Positions 33,461 to 41,292 of a stretch of DNA of 64,000 nucleotides are shown piece by piece (positions within the stretch are counted from its first letter, which is position 1; every line of letters begins with the position of its first letter). Source of the stretch: Solibacillus isronensis. GTDB lineage: Bacteria > Bacillota > Bacilli > Bacillales_A > Planococcaceae. Made by a program: the position numbers and the translations under genes. Location: assembly GCF_023715405.1 (NCBI RefSeq), contig NZ_JAMBOC010000001.1, positions 1,550,001 through 1,614,000 of the forward strand. The letters are read 5' to 3'. The notes under the pieces are model-generated. The model was not told the DNA's origin. It did not search any database and was given only the letters and a program-made list of their open reading frames with translations.

Positions 33461-33951
33461 ACATTAACCCCTACCCGCTGCACCACCGTTTTCAATACAG
33501 GCATGACAAGTATCGCGATAAGACAGTTCACAGCTGTAGCAATTGTTAATGAGGCAATCGAGCCGATGTAAAATGCCGGAGAAATAATAAAATAAAACGG
33601 AATTGGTGCAATGACCCCATTTGCGATTATTACAAAGATCCATTTTAAAATATGTTGGCCTTTTTGATGCATAATCGCAAAAATCGCAACGATAATAAAC
33701 ATTTCCGCTGCAATTAAAAGATGTAAAACGCCTAGCGGAAAGCCGGATGTGAGACCTGTCGCGATATGTCCGAGTGCTCCTGCCGCGCCGGCAAAAACTG
33801 GCGGTAGAAAGATTGCGCTAATAAGAGCGGGGGCAGAATCGAGTGCAGCTGTTCCGACTATCCCTACCGGCACTTTAATAAAACTCCCAATCACACAAAT
33901 TGCCGCAATCAATGCTGTTAAAATAATTAAACGTAATTTAGTTTTGTCCAT
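33457..33951 (-). CDS. ECF transporter S-component, probable alpha-ribazole importer (CblT-like)
   Basis: A 164-residue integral membrane protein with about six helices. It has the ECF S-component look: RLIILTALIAAICVIGSFIKVPVGIVG at the start, then AALDSAPALISAIFLPPVFAGAAGALGHIATGLTSGFPLG (in parts), where the Ala-rich motif contacts EcfT. No EcfA/EcfT genes are nearby, so it would use the shared group-II ECF module. Position between a CobU-like gene and a CblS-like gene, under a cobalamin riboswitch, points to alpha-ribazole or another cobamide precursor as ligand. Confidence 0.78.
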   Translation of the reverse strand: MDKTKLRLIILTALIAAICVIGSFIKVPVGIVGTAALDSAPALISAIFLPPVFAGAAGALGHIATGLTSGFPLGVLHLLIAAEMFIIVAIFAIMHQKGQHILKWIFVIIANGVIAPIPFYFIISPAFYIGSIASLTIATAVNCLIAILVMPVLKTVVQRVGVNV

Positions 33952-34366
33952 GAGAATCTCCTTTTAAAATTTGTGGTATGCCGTACCATACACGAATAAC
34001 TGTATGTGCTTCATTACAAAGCTTCTGATAAAGCCGGCCGCATGTATCTCTTAATTGCCGTGTGTCTTTTTCAAGCGGTACAACGCCGCGGCTCGTATCT
34101 GTACAAATACAGAACAGTTCTGCCCGCTCTGCAATTTGTATAATCTGTTCGAAAATTTGCTGGGCAGCCTTTTCTTCCGGTTCATGAAGAAGTGGTAAAA
34201 TCATTTGTTCAAAATTACTTATTATGTAGCGCTCGTTTTCATTTATATTTTCAAGTTTTGCCAAGTGGCCTTCACAAACAATCAGTTCTTTTGCAGGTAA
34301 CTGTTCAATCAATTTTTCTGCATATTTTCGTTTACCGTTATGTGCGCCTCCGAGTATAACGTACAT
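33938..34366 (-). CDS. Degenerate CobU/CobP-like P-loop protein
   Basis: A 142-residue second CobU-like protein. The P-loop is altered to GGAHNGKRKYAEK (residues 6-18, standard GGxRSGKS). The C-terminal half retains the family pattern: CICTDTSRGVVPLEKDTRQL, RDTCGRLYQKLCNEAHTVI and WYGIPQILK, matching CobU NEVGxGIVP...RDxxGRxNQ. The middle, including the guanylylated His region, is missing, which makes it about 40 residues short. It overlaps cobC by 58 bases and the S-component gene by 14. It may have kept kinase activity only or serve a different ligand. Confidence 0.65.
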   Translation of the reverse strand: MYVILGGAHNGKRKYAEKLIEQLPAKELIVCEGHLAKLENINENERYIISNFEQMILPLLHEPEEKAAQQIFEQIIQIAERAELFCICTDTSRGVVPLEKDTRQLRDTCGRLYQKLCNEAHTVIRVWYGIPQILKGDSHGQN

Positions 34367-34914
34367 CTCGCACCTCCTATGAGTTCATCTACCGAATCCC
34401 AGCCAAGTGTAAAAATCGTACGATGATTGGCCACTGTTTGCTGAAAAGTTTGCTCCTTCATTCCGTATATGGCAAGTAATAATCGAATTACTCCTCCGTG
34501 TACGATGAACGTATATTCCTTCTTTTCATTTACAATCTTATGAAAGCCATCCAATACTCGCTGCTTGAATTGGAAAAATGTTTCTCCGTTCGGGATCGGG
34601 TTTTCAAGCGGATCATCAATCCAAGCCCGGTATGTTTCATTATGCTGTAATTGTTCATATGTACACATTTCAAAGTCCCCAAAATGCAGCTCACGCAAAT
34701 ATTGAGATGCGATAAATTCAGCATTCGGAAAATAACATTGTGCAGTCTCATGACATCTCTGTAAATCGCTCCCATATACAATAGCAGGCTGTAGATCGAT
34801 TTCGGCTTCCACTTTTTTCAGTATCGGCTCATCTGTCCAGCCAATATATTTGCGCTCCACATTTGCTTTCGTTTTTTCGTGCCTGATTAAATGCACAGTA
34901 ATATCGTTAGCCAT
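34309..34914 (-). CDS. cobC: Alpha-ribazole phosphatase / histidine phosphatase CobC
   Basis: A 201-residue histidine phosphatase removing the 5'-phosphate of alpha-ribazole phosphate or cobalamin phosphate, the last step of nucleotide loop assembly. Catalytic His in VHLIRHEKTKANVERKYIGW (start RHE motif at residues 11-13), RELHFGDFEMCTYEQLQ, and the second His in YTFIVHGGVIRLLL. It overlaps cobS by 28 bases and the degenerate CobU-like gene by 58. The operon context decides among histidine phosphatases. Confidence 0.85.
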   Translation of the reverse strand: MANDITVHLIRHEKTKANVERKYIGWTDEPILKKVEAEIDLQPAIVYGSDLQRCHETAQCYFPNAEFIASQYLRELHFGDFEMCTYEQLQHNETYRAWIDDPLENPIPNGETFFQFKQRVLDGFHKIVNEKKEYTFIVHGGVIRLLLAIYGMKEQTFQQTVANHRTIFTLGWDSVDELIGGARCTLYSEAHITVNENMQKN

Positions 34915-35660
34915 AGTACAACCTCCAACCCTTCACCGAGTGCACCGAGTAAATCACCTGTTACACCGCCAAAATGTTTCTTTGACCAATTGCGATAAAT
35001 AAATACGGCGAACAGCATCACGACCACTAAAATAAACAAGCTGAAAACGCCAATGTAAAACCAGCACACAAATGCAAGGATACTTTGAACGCCGATTAAA
35101 ACAGCAAGCTTATTTTGAATGACGATCCCTTTAAAATAAGCAGCGAGTCCCTTTTCCTTTGCTGGCTGCATCGTCACAAAATATAGCAGCATCCCCATTC
35201 TCGCTATAAAGGGAATGAAGATTAAAAACGGCACAATCGCCAATTGACCATGCAACAGCATTTCATAAATAACGCCGATTTTTAATACGAGTAAGCAAAA
35301 AACACTAATAACCCCAAAAGCGCCTGTACGTGGATCATCTAATATTTCCAGCCGTTTCTCTTTTTCTCCATAGGAAAAGAACGCATCGCTCATATCGATC
35401 CACCCGTCTAAATGCAGCCCCCCGGTCAGGACGATCAACCCGATAACAATCAAAATCGCCAACAGCAGCTCCGAAATTTCACTATAGCGAGATAGTATCA
35501 ATACACCACTACTAATTATGGCTCCAATCAGCAATCCGACAATCGGCAAAAATCCATACATCCATGTAACAGATTTCGAATTCATATCCAGCTGTTTCTT
35601 AATCGGCACTGCCGAAAAAAACTGCCACGCTAATAAAAAACCGCTCCAACTATTTTTCAA
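34887..35660 (-). CDS. cobS: Adenosylcobinamide-GDP ribazoletransferase CobS
   Basis: A 257-residue membrane protein joining adenosylcobinamide-GDP to alpha-ribazole (or its phosphate). Family motifs: LAWQFFSAVPI near residue 10, GGLHLDGWIDMSDAFFS (about 81-97), DDPRTGAFGV (about 108-117) and, near the end, FGGVTGDLLGALGE, the conserved acidic metal-binding loop. About six to seven helices. It follows cobU by 12 bases. Confidence 0.95.
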   Translation of the reverse strand: MKNSWSGFLLAWQFFSAVPIKKQLDMNSKSVTWMYGFLPIVGLLIGAIISSGVLILSRYSEISELLLAILIVIGLIVLTGGLHLDGWIDMSDAFFSYGEKEKRLEILDDPRTGAFGVISVFCLLVLKIGVIYEMLLHGQLAIVPFLIFIPFIARMGMLLYFVTMQPAKEKGLAAYFKGIVIQNKLAVLIGVQSILAFVCWFYIGVFSLFILVVVMLFAVFIYRNWSKKHFGGVTGDLLGALGEGLEVVLWLTILLCI

Positions 35661-35672
35661 CTTGTTTCCTCC

Positions 35673-36215
35673 TTACTTCCACCGCTGTACAAGCTGAAAT
35701 TGTACTTCATATGCTTCATCACTATTTTGGACAATCCATTGATGTAACTCACCCAACAATTTACGATATAAATTTACCTCATCATATTGTGAAGGCAATT
35801 CATCCAGCACTTCATTTGATACAACTATTATTGTAGCACCTTGCTTCCGCCAAGTTAGCAATTGCTTTTGCAGCGATTCGATACATTTATCGATATATTC
35901 GCTATTTTCATTTTCTTTTTCATATGTATAAAGTACATTCGAAAGCCATGTTGTCACACATTCAAAAAGCACAACTGCATCATTAGATAGCTGCCCGATC
36001 GCTAAAGGAACTTCGACTTGCATTTCCACTGTGTTCCAGTTGATGTTCTGAGTTTCACGGTCCTGCTGATGGCGGATTATCCGTTTTTTCATTTCATCAT
36101 CAAAGGATACGCCTGTCGCGACATAGTAGAGCGTCTTTTTATCACCTAATTGCCTTGCATATTTCTCTGCAAAAGCACTTTTACCGCTGCGTACACCACC
36201 GGTTATAAAAATCAA
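35673..36215 (-). CDS. cobU: Adenosylcobinamide kinase / adenosylcobinamide-phosphate guanylyltransferase CobU
   Basis: A 180-residue bifunctional enzyme preparing cobinamide for CobS. Complete P-loop ITGGVRSGKSAFAE (residues 4-17). The region of the covalent GMP-histidine is RIIRHQQDRE (about residues 45-54). ECVTTWLSNVL and VVSNEVLDELPSQYDEVNLYRKLLGELHQ follow as in the family. It is preceded by the BtuF gene with a 67-base gap and has AGGAGGGATACC before its ATG. Confidence 0.93.
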   Translation of the reverse strand: MIFITGGVRSGKSAFAEKYARQLGDKKTLYYVATGVSFDDEMKKRIIRHQQDRETQNINWNTVEMQVEVPLAIGQLSNDAVVLFECVTTWLSNVLYTYEKENENSEYIDKCIESLQKQLLTWRKQGATIIVVSNEVLDELPSQYDEVNLYRKLLGELHQWIVQNSDEAYEVQFQLVQRWK

Positions 36216-36282
36216 TGGTATCCCTCCTTAAACATTGTAAAAAGAACATGCCTAAACTAAGGCATGCCCTTCTATTCTATAC

Positions 36283-37236
36283 TTATTTAAACAGTTCCGG
36301 ATATACTGATTGTGCCATAATTTCAACTGCTTCACCAATACGCGGTCCAGGACGCGACATAATATCTCCATCGACTAAATAAACCGCCTGATCTGTGACT
36401 GCCTGTATTTTATCCCAGCCTGTACGTCCAAGAATCTCATCAACTGCATTTTCCAAATAAGTTGCTGGCGTAATAATAATTTCAGGATTACGAGTAATGA
36501 CATCTTCTTCCGTTACACTAATCCAGCTCGTCTGATCAGCAAAAATATTCTCAACATTTGCGTGGTCCATTATTTCCTGCTGGAACGTACTGCTGCCGGT
36601 AGTCCAAAGATCCGGAGCTGGTGACACTTCATAATATGCTTTTTTCTTCGTATCAAGTGTCGCTGTTTTTTCCTGTACTGTATCGATTTGTGCCTTAATG
36701 TCGGCTACAACTTCTTCTCCTTTATGTTCGACACCCATTACTTCAGACAGTTGGATAATATCCGAATAAACATCATCAAATGTCGCCGCCGAAGCAATTA
36801 CAAACACTTTTAAACCTGCATCTTCCAATTGGGTAATTTGTGTTTCCTCACCGATTGTGTAAGCTATAACGACATCCGGATCTAATTCAACGATTCGTTC
36901 TGCATTAATGACAGTAGAAGTCGACACACGTTCAATTTCTTGTGCGGCTTCCGGATATGTATCAAATTCTGTTGCACCGATAATTTGTTCTCCAACGCCC
37001 AGTTCAAACAAAATTTCTGTATTGCTTGGCTGTAGAGAAATAATCTTTTCCGGTACTTCATCGAATGTCACTTCAACACCACGGTCATCTACAACTGTAT
37101 ACGGTGCTCCATCATTTTCCGATGCAGTCTGCTCTTCTTTTTCCGCTTTGCCAGCTGTTTTTTCCTCATCTGATCCACATGCTGCCAGTAATAATGTTGC
37201 TGCTAAAGCAACGACCCATTTGTTATTAATTTTCAT
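36283..37236 (-). CDS. btuF: Cobalamin/corrinoid ABC transporter substrate-binding lipoprotein BtuF
   Basis: A 317-residue lipoprotein with signal KINNKWVVALAATLLLAACG: the lipobox is LAAC, so the acylated Cys is at residue 20. After a charged linker comes the helical-backbone binding-protein domain (VPEKIISLQPSNTEILFELG, TEFDTYPEAAQEIERVS, DPDVVIAYT, WISVTEEDVITRNPEIIITPA). It binds corrinoids at the cell surface. No BtuC/BtuD genes are in the window. Its start overlaps the end of the upstream adenosyltransferase-like gene by 11 bases. Confidence 0.88.
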   Translation of the reverse strand: MKINNKWVVALAATLLLAACGSDEEKTAGKAEKEEQTASENDGAPYTVVDDRGVEVTFDEVPEKIISLQPSNTEILFELGVGEQIIGATEFDTYPEAAQEIERVSTSTVINAERIVELDPDVVIAYTIGEETQITQLEDAGLKVFVIASAATFDDVYSDIIQLSEVMGVEHKGEEVVADIKAQIDTVQEKTATLDTKKKAYYEVSPAPDLWTTGSSTFQQEIMDHANVENIFADQTSWISVTEEDVITRNPEIIITPATYLENAVDEILGRTGWDKIQAVTDQAVYLVDGDIMSRPGPRIGEAVEIMAQSVYPELFK

Positions 37237-37783
37237 TTGTTGTAACTCCTTTTTTCTTTTTCGTTGGATAGGATTTTGAGATAAATGGAATTTCCACTTG
37301 TTGATGCTGCTGATTGATATAGACCGCCATTACAAAAAATACATTGGCAAGCAGCCCTAGAAAATCAAACAGAATTTCATCCACTTCTCTTTCTTCACTC
37401 ACTTTATGTAATGCTCTGTAAGACTTTTTCGCCTCACTCCGGCAAATATGCAATCTCGCTGCACTTTCAATACCTTGTGGAAGTACAAACTGCTGAATCG
37501 TTTCCCCGACTTCACTTACATAAAAATCGTAGCGGTCGCTTAACCATTGCAAATCCTCAGGTGTAATGGCTAATTTACCACGTACCGAACCATTGGCATG
37601 ATAGGCTAACGGTTGAATCACCCTCAAGTCCTCCAAAACGACTTGACCGGATGCATCATCGACTAACGTTGGAAAAACTGTACCGATGCGCGTTGTTAAA
37701 GAATCGGTGCGAATTTCATAATCGACACAGCTTGATTTTTCCCGCATAAACGGATAGCAGGAAAAACGGATATCCTTTTTCAT
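37226..37783 (-). CDS. Divergent PduO/EutT-like corrinoid adenosyltransferase
   Basis: First gene of the riboswitch operon, 185 residues. The C-terminal half resembles PduO-type ATP:cob(I)alamin adenosyltransferases: FVLPQGIESAARLHICRSEA matches FxLPGGxxxxAxLHxARTxx, and FDFLGLLANVFFVMAVYIN matches the NRLSDxLFxxARxxN helix. But the usual R-R-A-E-R after the arginine is K-K-S-Y-R, and the N-terminal TKTGDxG ATP loop is absent. It is replaced by SSCVDYEIRTDSLTTRIG and a segment around YHANGSVRGK. It could be an adenosyltransferase with an altered ATP site, or a corrinoid-binding helper. Confidence 0.62.
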   Translation of the reverse strand: MKKDIRFSCYPFMREKSSCVDYEIRTDSLTTRIGTVFPTLVDDASGQVVLEDLRVIQPLAYHANGSVRGKLAITPEDLQWLSDRYDFYVSEVGETIQQFVLPQGIESAARLHICRSEAKKSYRALHKVSEEREVDEILFDFLGLLANVFFVMAVYINQQHQQVEIPFISKSYPTKKKKGVTTNEN

Positions 37784-37833
37784 AAAATTCTCCTCACTTC
37801 ATGTAATGCCTCACCGAAAATATTGAGTGTACG

Positions 37834-37867
37834 AAAAAAAAGCCACCCATGAGAAAATGGATGGCTT
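37834..37867 (-). terminator. Riboswitch expression-platform terminator
   Basis: Minus-strand stem AGCCATCC with GGGTGGCT and TTTTTTTT tail, between the cobalamin aptamer and the first operon gene. Termination here when cobalamin is bound would switch the salvage operon off. Confidence 0.85.
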
Positions 37868-37954
37868 CAAAAATCAAACAAGAATGCAAAATGTTGCTTA
37901 TTCAATCAGTGACTGCCGTACATTCTCTTTAATTCCGAAGAGGGATGTTACGAT

Positions 37955-38105
37955 AAGAAAAAGATTGGTCTCCTGGCTCTGCGTTTCACTTTACTCATAA
38001 GTACCTTCCCGCTATATTAGCAGTGGTCTCACACTTATTTTCATCAACGCTTACAGTTACGGATATAGCTTCGGATTTGCACCGAATTCCCATTTATGCA
38101 TAATG
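37955..38105 (-). promoter_or_regulatory. Cobalamin (AdoCbl) riboswitch
   Basis: Reading on the minus strand: GGGAATTCGGTGCAAATCC with GAAGC near the 5' end (about 38093-38070), GCGGGAAGGTACTT and CCACTGC in the middle, and the B12 box AGCCAGGAGACC at 37979-37967. These are the conserved elements of the cobalamin riboswitch in order. It controls the downstream corrinoid salvage operon through the terminator at 37834-37867. The remaining bases of this 409-base gap (38106-38192) hold no visible gene. Confidence 0.92.
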
Positions 38106-38192
38106 CATCTTTTTCCTGCAAATTTATTCAATTTGTCTTAATCACTTTAGCATATAAAAAAAATTATGCAAATAAATATTTACTACAGCTAC

Positions 38193-38603
38193 CTACAAAC
38201 ATTCCGGACATTTCCCGTAAATCTCAAATTTATGGGCCTCCACAGCATAACCCGGCAGTTTTTCACCGAGCATTTCCATCGGGCAAACAGACAGTTCTTT
38301 TACTTTCCCGCAATCACGGCAAATAAAATGGTGGTGATGGTGATCCGACTCACAATGCATACGGAAATTACGCTCACCGTTTAATTCTGTTTCTTCTAAA
38401 ATATCAAGCTCCACAAAAGTAGCCAAGTTACGGTAAATTGTATCGAAACTCATCCCAGGGAAATCTTTTTTCAATACCGATAACAAATCACGGGCAGTCA
38501 AATATTTTTCTGTAGCTGCAAACATACCCAAAATCAACTCTCGTTTATCCGTCTTTTTATAGCCATTTTCCTTTAATATTTCCCACGCGCGCGCTGCATT
38601 CAC
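38193..38603 (-). CDS. zur: Zinc uptake regulator Zur (Fur family)
   Basis: A 136-residue Fur-family repressor: winged helix [31 protein letters not shown] (in parts), [10 protein letters not shown] recognition helix, His-rich [22 protein letters not shown] and terminal CPECL, giving two CxxC structural zinc sites. Placement at the end of a znuC-znuB operon, overlapping znuB by 4 bases, with a Zur box before the operon, identifies it as Zur rather than PerR or Fur. Confidence 0.92.
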   Translation of the reverse strand: MNAARAWEILKENGYKKTDKRELILGMFAATEKYLTARDLLSVLKKDFPGMSFDTIYRNLATFVELDILEETELNGERNFRMHCESDHHHHHFICRDCGKVKELSVCPMEMLGEKLPGYAVEAHKFEIYGKCPECL

Positions 38604-39466
38604 AGTACTTTTTCCCCTTCCGATTTAATAGTTAATTTCAACACAAGTTTTTTTATTAAAATTACTGACAGCAAGATTAAAATGGATGTGACAACAATTG
38701 TTCCACCTGGTGCCAAGTTTAAGTAAAAGGCAGAAACGAGTCCAATTACTACGGCCAGCTCTCCAAATACAATCGCTAAAATGATTGCTTCTTTAAAGCC
38801 GCGAGCTAATCGCATCGCTGCTGCTACCGGTAATGTCATTAAGCTTGAAACAAGCAAAATTCCGACAATACGCATACTTGCTGCGATTACGAGTGCGACA
38901 ACAACCATAAAGATTAGATGAATCCATTTCGCGGGTAAACCGCTCGCTTTCGCATATTCTTCATCAAACGACAATACGAAAAGTTCTTTAAAAAATAGTA
39001 TTAAAAATAATACAACTACGACTGCAATTGCCAGTACAACATATAAATCCTGGCGTGATACAGCAGATACAGAGCCGAATAAATAACTCATTAAATCCGC
39101 ATTAAATCCGCTTGCAAGTGAAATAAAAATGGCACTCACACCGATTCCACCCGACATAATAATCGGAATCGCAAGTTCTTCATAATGTTTATATAGTCTA
39201 CGTAATCGTTCAATTAAAATCGAACCACTTACAGATGCGACAATCCCTAGATAAATCGGGTTCAGTAATGCCAGCGCTGCAAACGATTGGCTCAAATACA
39301 GGCTCCCTGCAAGCCCCGCCAAAGTGACATGCGACAGTGCATCTGCAATAAGCGATAAACGTCTTACTACGATAAATACACCTAATAGTGGTGCGATTAC
39401 TCCAATAACTAGCCCTGAGAAAAAGGCGTTTTGTAAAAATTCATAGTTTAATATAGCTTCAATCAT
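38600..39466 (-). CDS. znuB: Zinc ABC transporter permease ZnuB/AdcB
   Basis: A 288-residue ABC-3 family permease. It opens [42 protein letters not shown] (in parts, residues 9-50), the family signature, and has about eight to nine helices. It pairs with the ATPase encoded 15 bases upstream. The cognate substrate-binding protein ZnuA is not encoded in the window. Confidence 0.93.
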   Translation of the reverse strand: MIEAILNYEFLQNAFFSGLVIGVIAPLLGVFIVVRRLSLIADALSHVTLAGLAGSLYLSQSFAALALLNPIYLGIVASVSGSILIERLRRLYKHYEELAIPIIMSGGIGVSAIFISLASGFNADLMSYLFGSVSAVSRQDLYVVLAIAVVVVLFLILFFKELFVLSFDEEYAKASGLPAKWIHLIFMVVVALVIAASMRIVGILLVSSLMTLPVAAAMRLARGFKEAIILAIVFGELAVVIGLVSAFYLNLAPGGTIVVTSILILLSVILIKKLVLKLTIKSEGEKVL

Positions 39467-39481
39467 AACGGCCTGCTCCTC

Positions 39482-40228
39482 TTAATGAATCTTTCGAACA
39501 GAGTGGCCGTTCCAGCTAGCAATCTGTTCTTCCGAAATCGTATCAAAATCATTTTTGTATCCGTGAAAATGGATCGACTGATTTAAGCATGCGACATGAC
39601 TGACACGATCCGAAACCGTGTCCACATCGTGTGTAACTAAAATCATTGTCATATTGTGATGCTTATTTAAATGTGCGAGCATATCATAGAATGCCTGCAC
39701 ATTTTCGCGGTCAATTCCGACTGTCGGTTCATCCAAAATAAGGAGCTTCGGATCGGACACTAATGCACGTGCGATGAACACACGCTGCTGCTGCCCTCCG
39801 GAAAGCTGACCAATATTCCGTTTTAGAAATTTCTCCATGCCGACATCTTTTAGAGCACCTTTCACTAGAAAGTCCGCATCTTTTGGATAGCGTTTAAAGA
39901 GCCCGACCTTTTGCGATAAACCGCTTTTCACGACTTCTTCGACGGTTGCAGGAAACCCCGAGTTAAAGGCATTGGATTTCTGCGAAACATAGCCAATCCA
40001 TTCGCGGTGTTTAAAATGGTTTGCTTGTTCGCCAAATAATTTAATTTCCCCTGACATGGGCTTTAACAGTCCTAAAATTAATTTCAATAGTGTCGATTTT
40101 CCGGAACCGTTTTGACCGATTAACGCCAAAAAGTCGCCTTCATTGACACGTAGCGAAATATTTTTCAATGCTTGTGTGTATTCATATTGAAAGGAAACAT
40201 CCTTCAATTCAATCAATGGTTTTTTCAT
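39482..40228 (-). CDS. znuC: Zinc ABC transporter ATP-binding protein ZnuC
   Basis: A 248-residue ABC ATPase: Walker A GQNGSGKSTLLK (about residues 37-48), signature LSGGQQQRVFIARAL, Walker B LLILDEPTVGID, and H-loop VTHD. Family match is to metal-type (Mn/Zn) importers. First gene of the znuC-znuB-zur operon, and 17 bases downstream of a Zur box. Confidence 0.93.
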   Translation of the reverse strand: MKKPLIELKDVSFQYEYTQALKNISLRVNEGDFLALIGQNGSGKSTLLKLILGLLKPMSGEIKLFGEQANHFKHREWIGYVSQKSNAFNSGFPATVEEVVKSGLSQKVGLFKRYPKDADFLVKGALKDVGMEKFLKRNIGQLSGGQQQRVFIARALVSDPKLLILDEPTVGIDRENVQAFYDMLAHLNKHHNMTMILVTHDVDTVSDRVSHVACLNQSIHFHGYKNDFDTISEEQIASWNGHSVRKIH

Positions 40229-40245
40229 TTCGTTCGCTTCTTTCT

Positions 40246-40266
40246 AATTCAAAATCATTACGATTT
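40246..40266 (-). promoter_or_regulatory. Zur box before znuC
   Basis: On the minus strand the site reads AAATCGTAAT-G-ATTTTGAATT, a 10-1-10 match to the bacillus Zur box AAATCGTAAT-N-ATTACGATTT, perfect in the first arm and 7 of 10 in the second. It lies just upstream of the znuC start, so zinc-bound Zur would repress its own operon. Confidence 0.78.
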
Positions 40267-40323
40267 ACATCATGTTAGTATAATGCAGATTTTTGTTCAT
40301 GTAAAGGGAATAAACTTGAAAGG

Positions 40324-40572
40324 ATGAAGACAATTCAAATGCTACAATGGTTTGATAACTTAAAAGGAATGAATGACAGCCAGCTGCAGGATTTTGCAAA
40401 ACAACAGGGGCTTGAATTGAGCATTGAAGAAGTTCAGAAGCTGCAAAAAATTTTGAAGCATGCCAATATAAGCTGGGCTCTTACCGGCGTTCCAAAAGAG
40501 GTTTTACAAAAAATTCATAAGCTGCTTGGGGATAAACGCTATAAAAAATTGATGAAGCTAGTCGGATTGTAA
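40324..40572 (+). CDS. yqfT: YqfT family protein (DUF2624)
   Basis: An 82-residue helical protein with the core NDSQLQDFAKQQGLELSIEEVQKLQKIL typical of DUF2624 (B. subtilis YqfT, in the same zur-nfo neighbourhood). Unknown function. The start is uncertain: the first ATG (40324) has AAAGG immediately before it, and an in-frame ATG at 40339 is 14 bases from that site. I list the longer form. Confidence 0.75.
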   Translation: MKTIQMLQWFDNLKGMNDSQLQDFAKQQGLELSIEEVQKLQKILKHANISWALTGVPKEVLQKIHKLLGDKRYKKLMKLVGL

Positions 40573-40588
40573 AAATTTATATAATATG

Positions 40589-40627
40589 AAAAAGAAAAGC
40601 AACAGTTGTACTGTTGCTTTTCTTACT
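40589..40627. terminator. Bidirectional intrinsic terminator between yqfT and pcp
   Basis: Stem AAGAAAAGCAACAG with CTGTTGCTTTTCTT, 5-base loop. Serves both converging genes. Confidence 0.9.
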
Positions 40628-40646
40628 ATTTGATAATGAATTTAAC

Positions 40647-41279
40647 TTAAAGCACTTTATCTGCCAGCTCCACGTTTTCAACACATACTTCGAGTGCCAG
40701 TTCAATGGCAGCCGTCAAATCACGCATTGACCAGCCTGGAATTCGGCCATGCTTAATCGCCAGCTCAAACGATGCAGGGATGTGGATAAATCCTGTTGCT
40801 CGTATCGCTTCATTCTTAGCAGCATAGTACAAGCCTTCATACATAATATTATTGCATAAATACGTTCCGGCTGAATTCGATATGGCTGTCGGATAACCTG
40901 CAGAATTTAAGCGGTTGACAATTTTGCGAATCGGCAATGTCGACAAATACGCAACGTCCCCATCTTCTTTAATCGGTGCATCTTCAAATCTATTTCCCGC
41001 ATTGTCTTTTTCCCCGTCTTTTACATTCAATGCAACCCGTTCCGGAGAAATTTTCGTAATGCCTGCAGCTAATCCTAATGAAACGATTATCGTCGGTTTT
41101 ACTTCTTCGACCAGTGCCATAAACTGTTCCGGTGCTTTTGCAAAGTCCACAGATAATACATGGCCAACAATTTCAAACTGGCCGATAGATTTTCCGTTCA
41201 GTGCCTGCACGACTTCCATTGTAGGGTTAATCGGATTTGATAAAAACGGTTCAAATCCTGTTAATAGTAATTTCTCCAT
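40647..41279 (-). CDS. pcp: Pyrrolidone-carboxylate peptidase
   Basis: A 210-residue cysteine peptidase that removes N-terminal pyroglutamate. Motifs: KLLLTGFEPFLSNPINPT at the start, the catalytic Glu in INFNVKDGE-like EVALNVKDGEKDN, the catalytic Cys in SNSAGTYLCNNIMYEGL (about Cys144), and His in ATGFIHIPAS. It follows the PBP gene after 13 bases on the same strand; the two are probably cotranscribed. Confidence 0.94.
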   Translation of the reverse strand: MEKLLLTGFEPFLSNPINPTMEVVQALNGKSIGQFEIVGHVLSVDFAKAPEQFMALVEEVKPTIIVSLGLAAGITKISPERVALNVKDGEKDNAGNRFEDAPIKEDGDVAYLSTLPIRKIVNRLNSAGYPTAISNSAGTYLCNNIMYEGLYYAAKNEAIRATGFIHIPASFELAIKHGRIPGWSMRDLTAAIELALEVCVENVELADKVL

Positions 41280-41292
41280 CTGTTTTGCCCCT

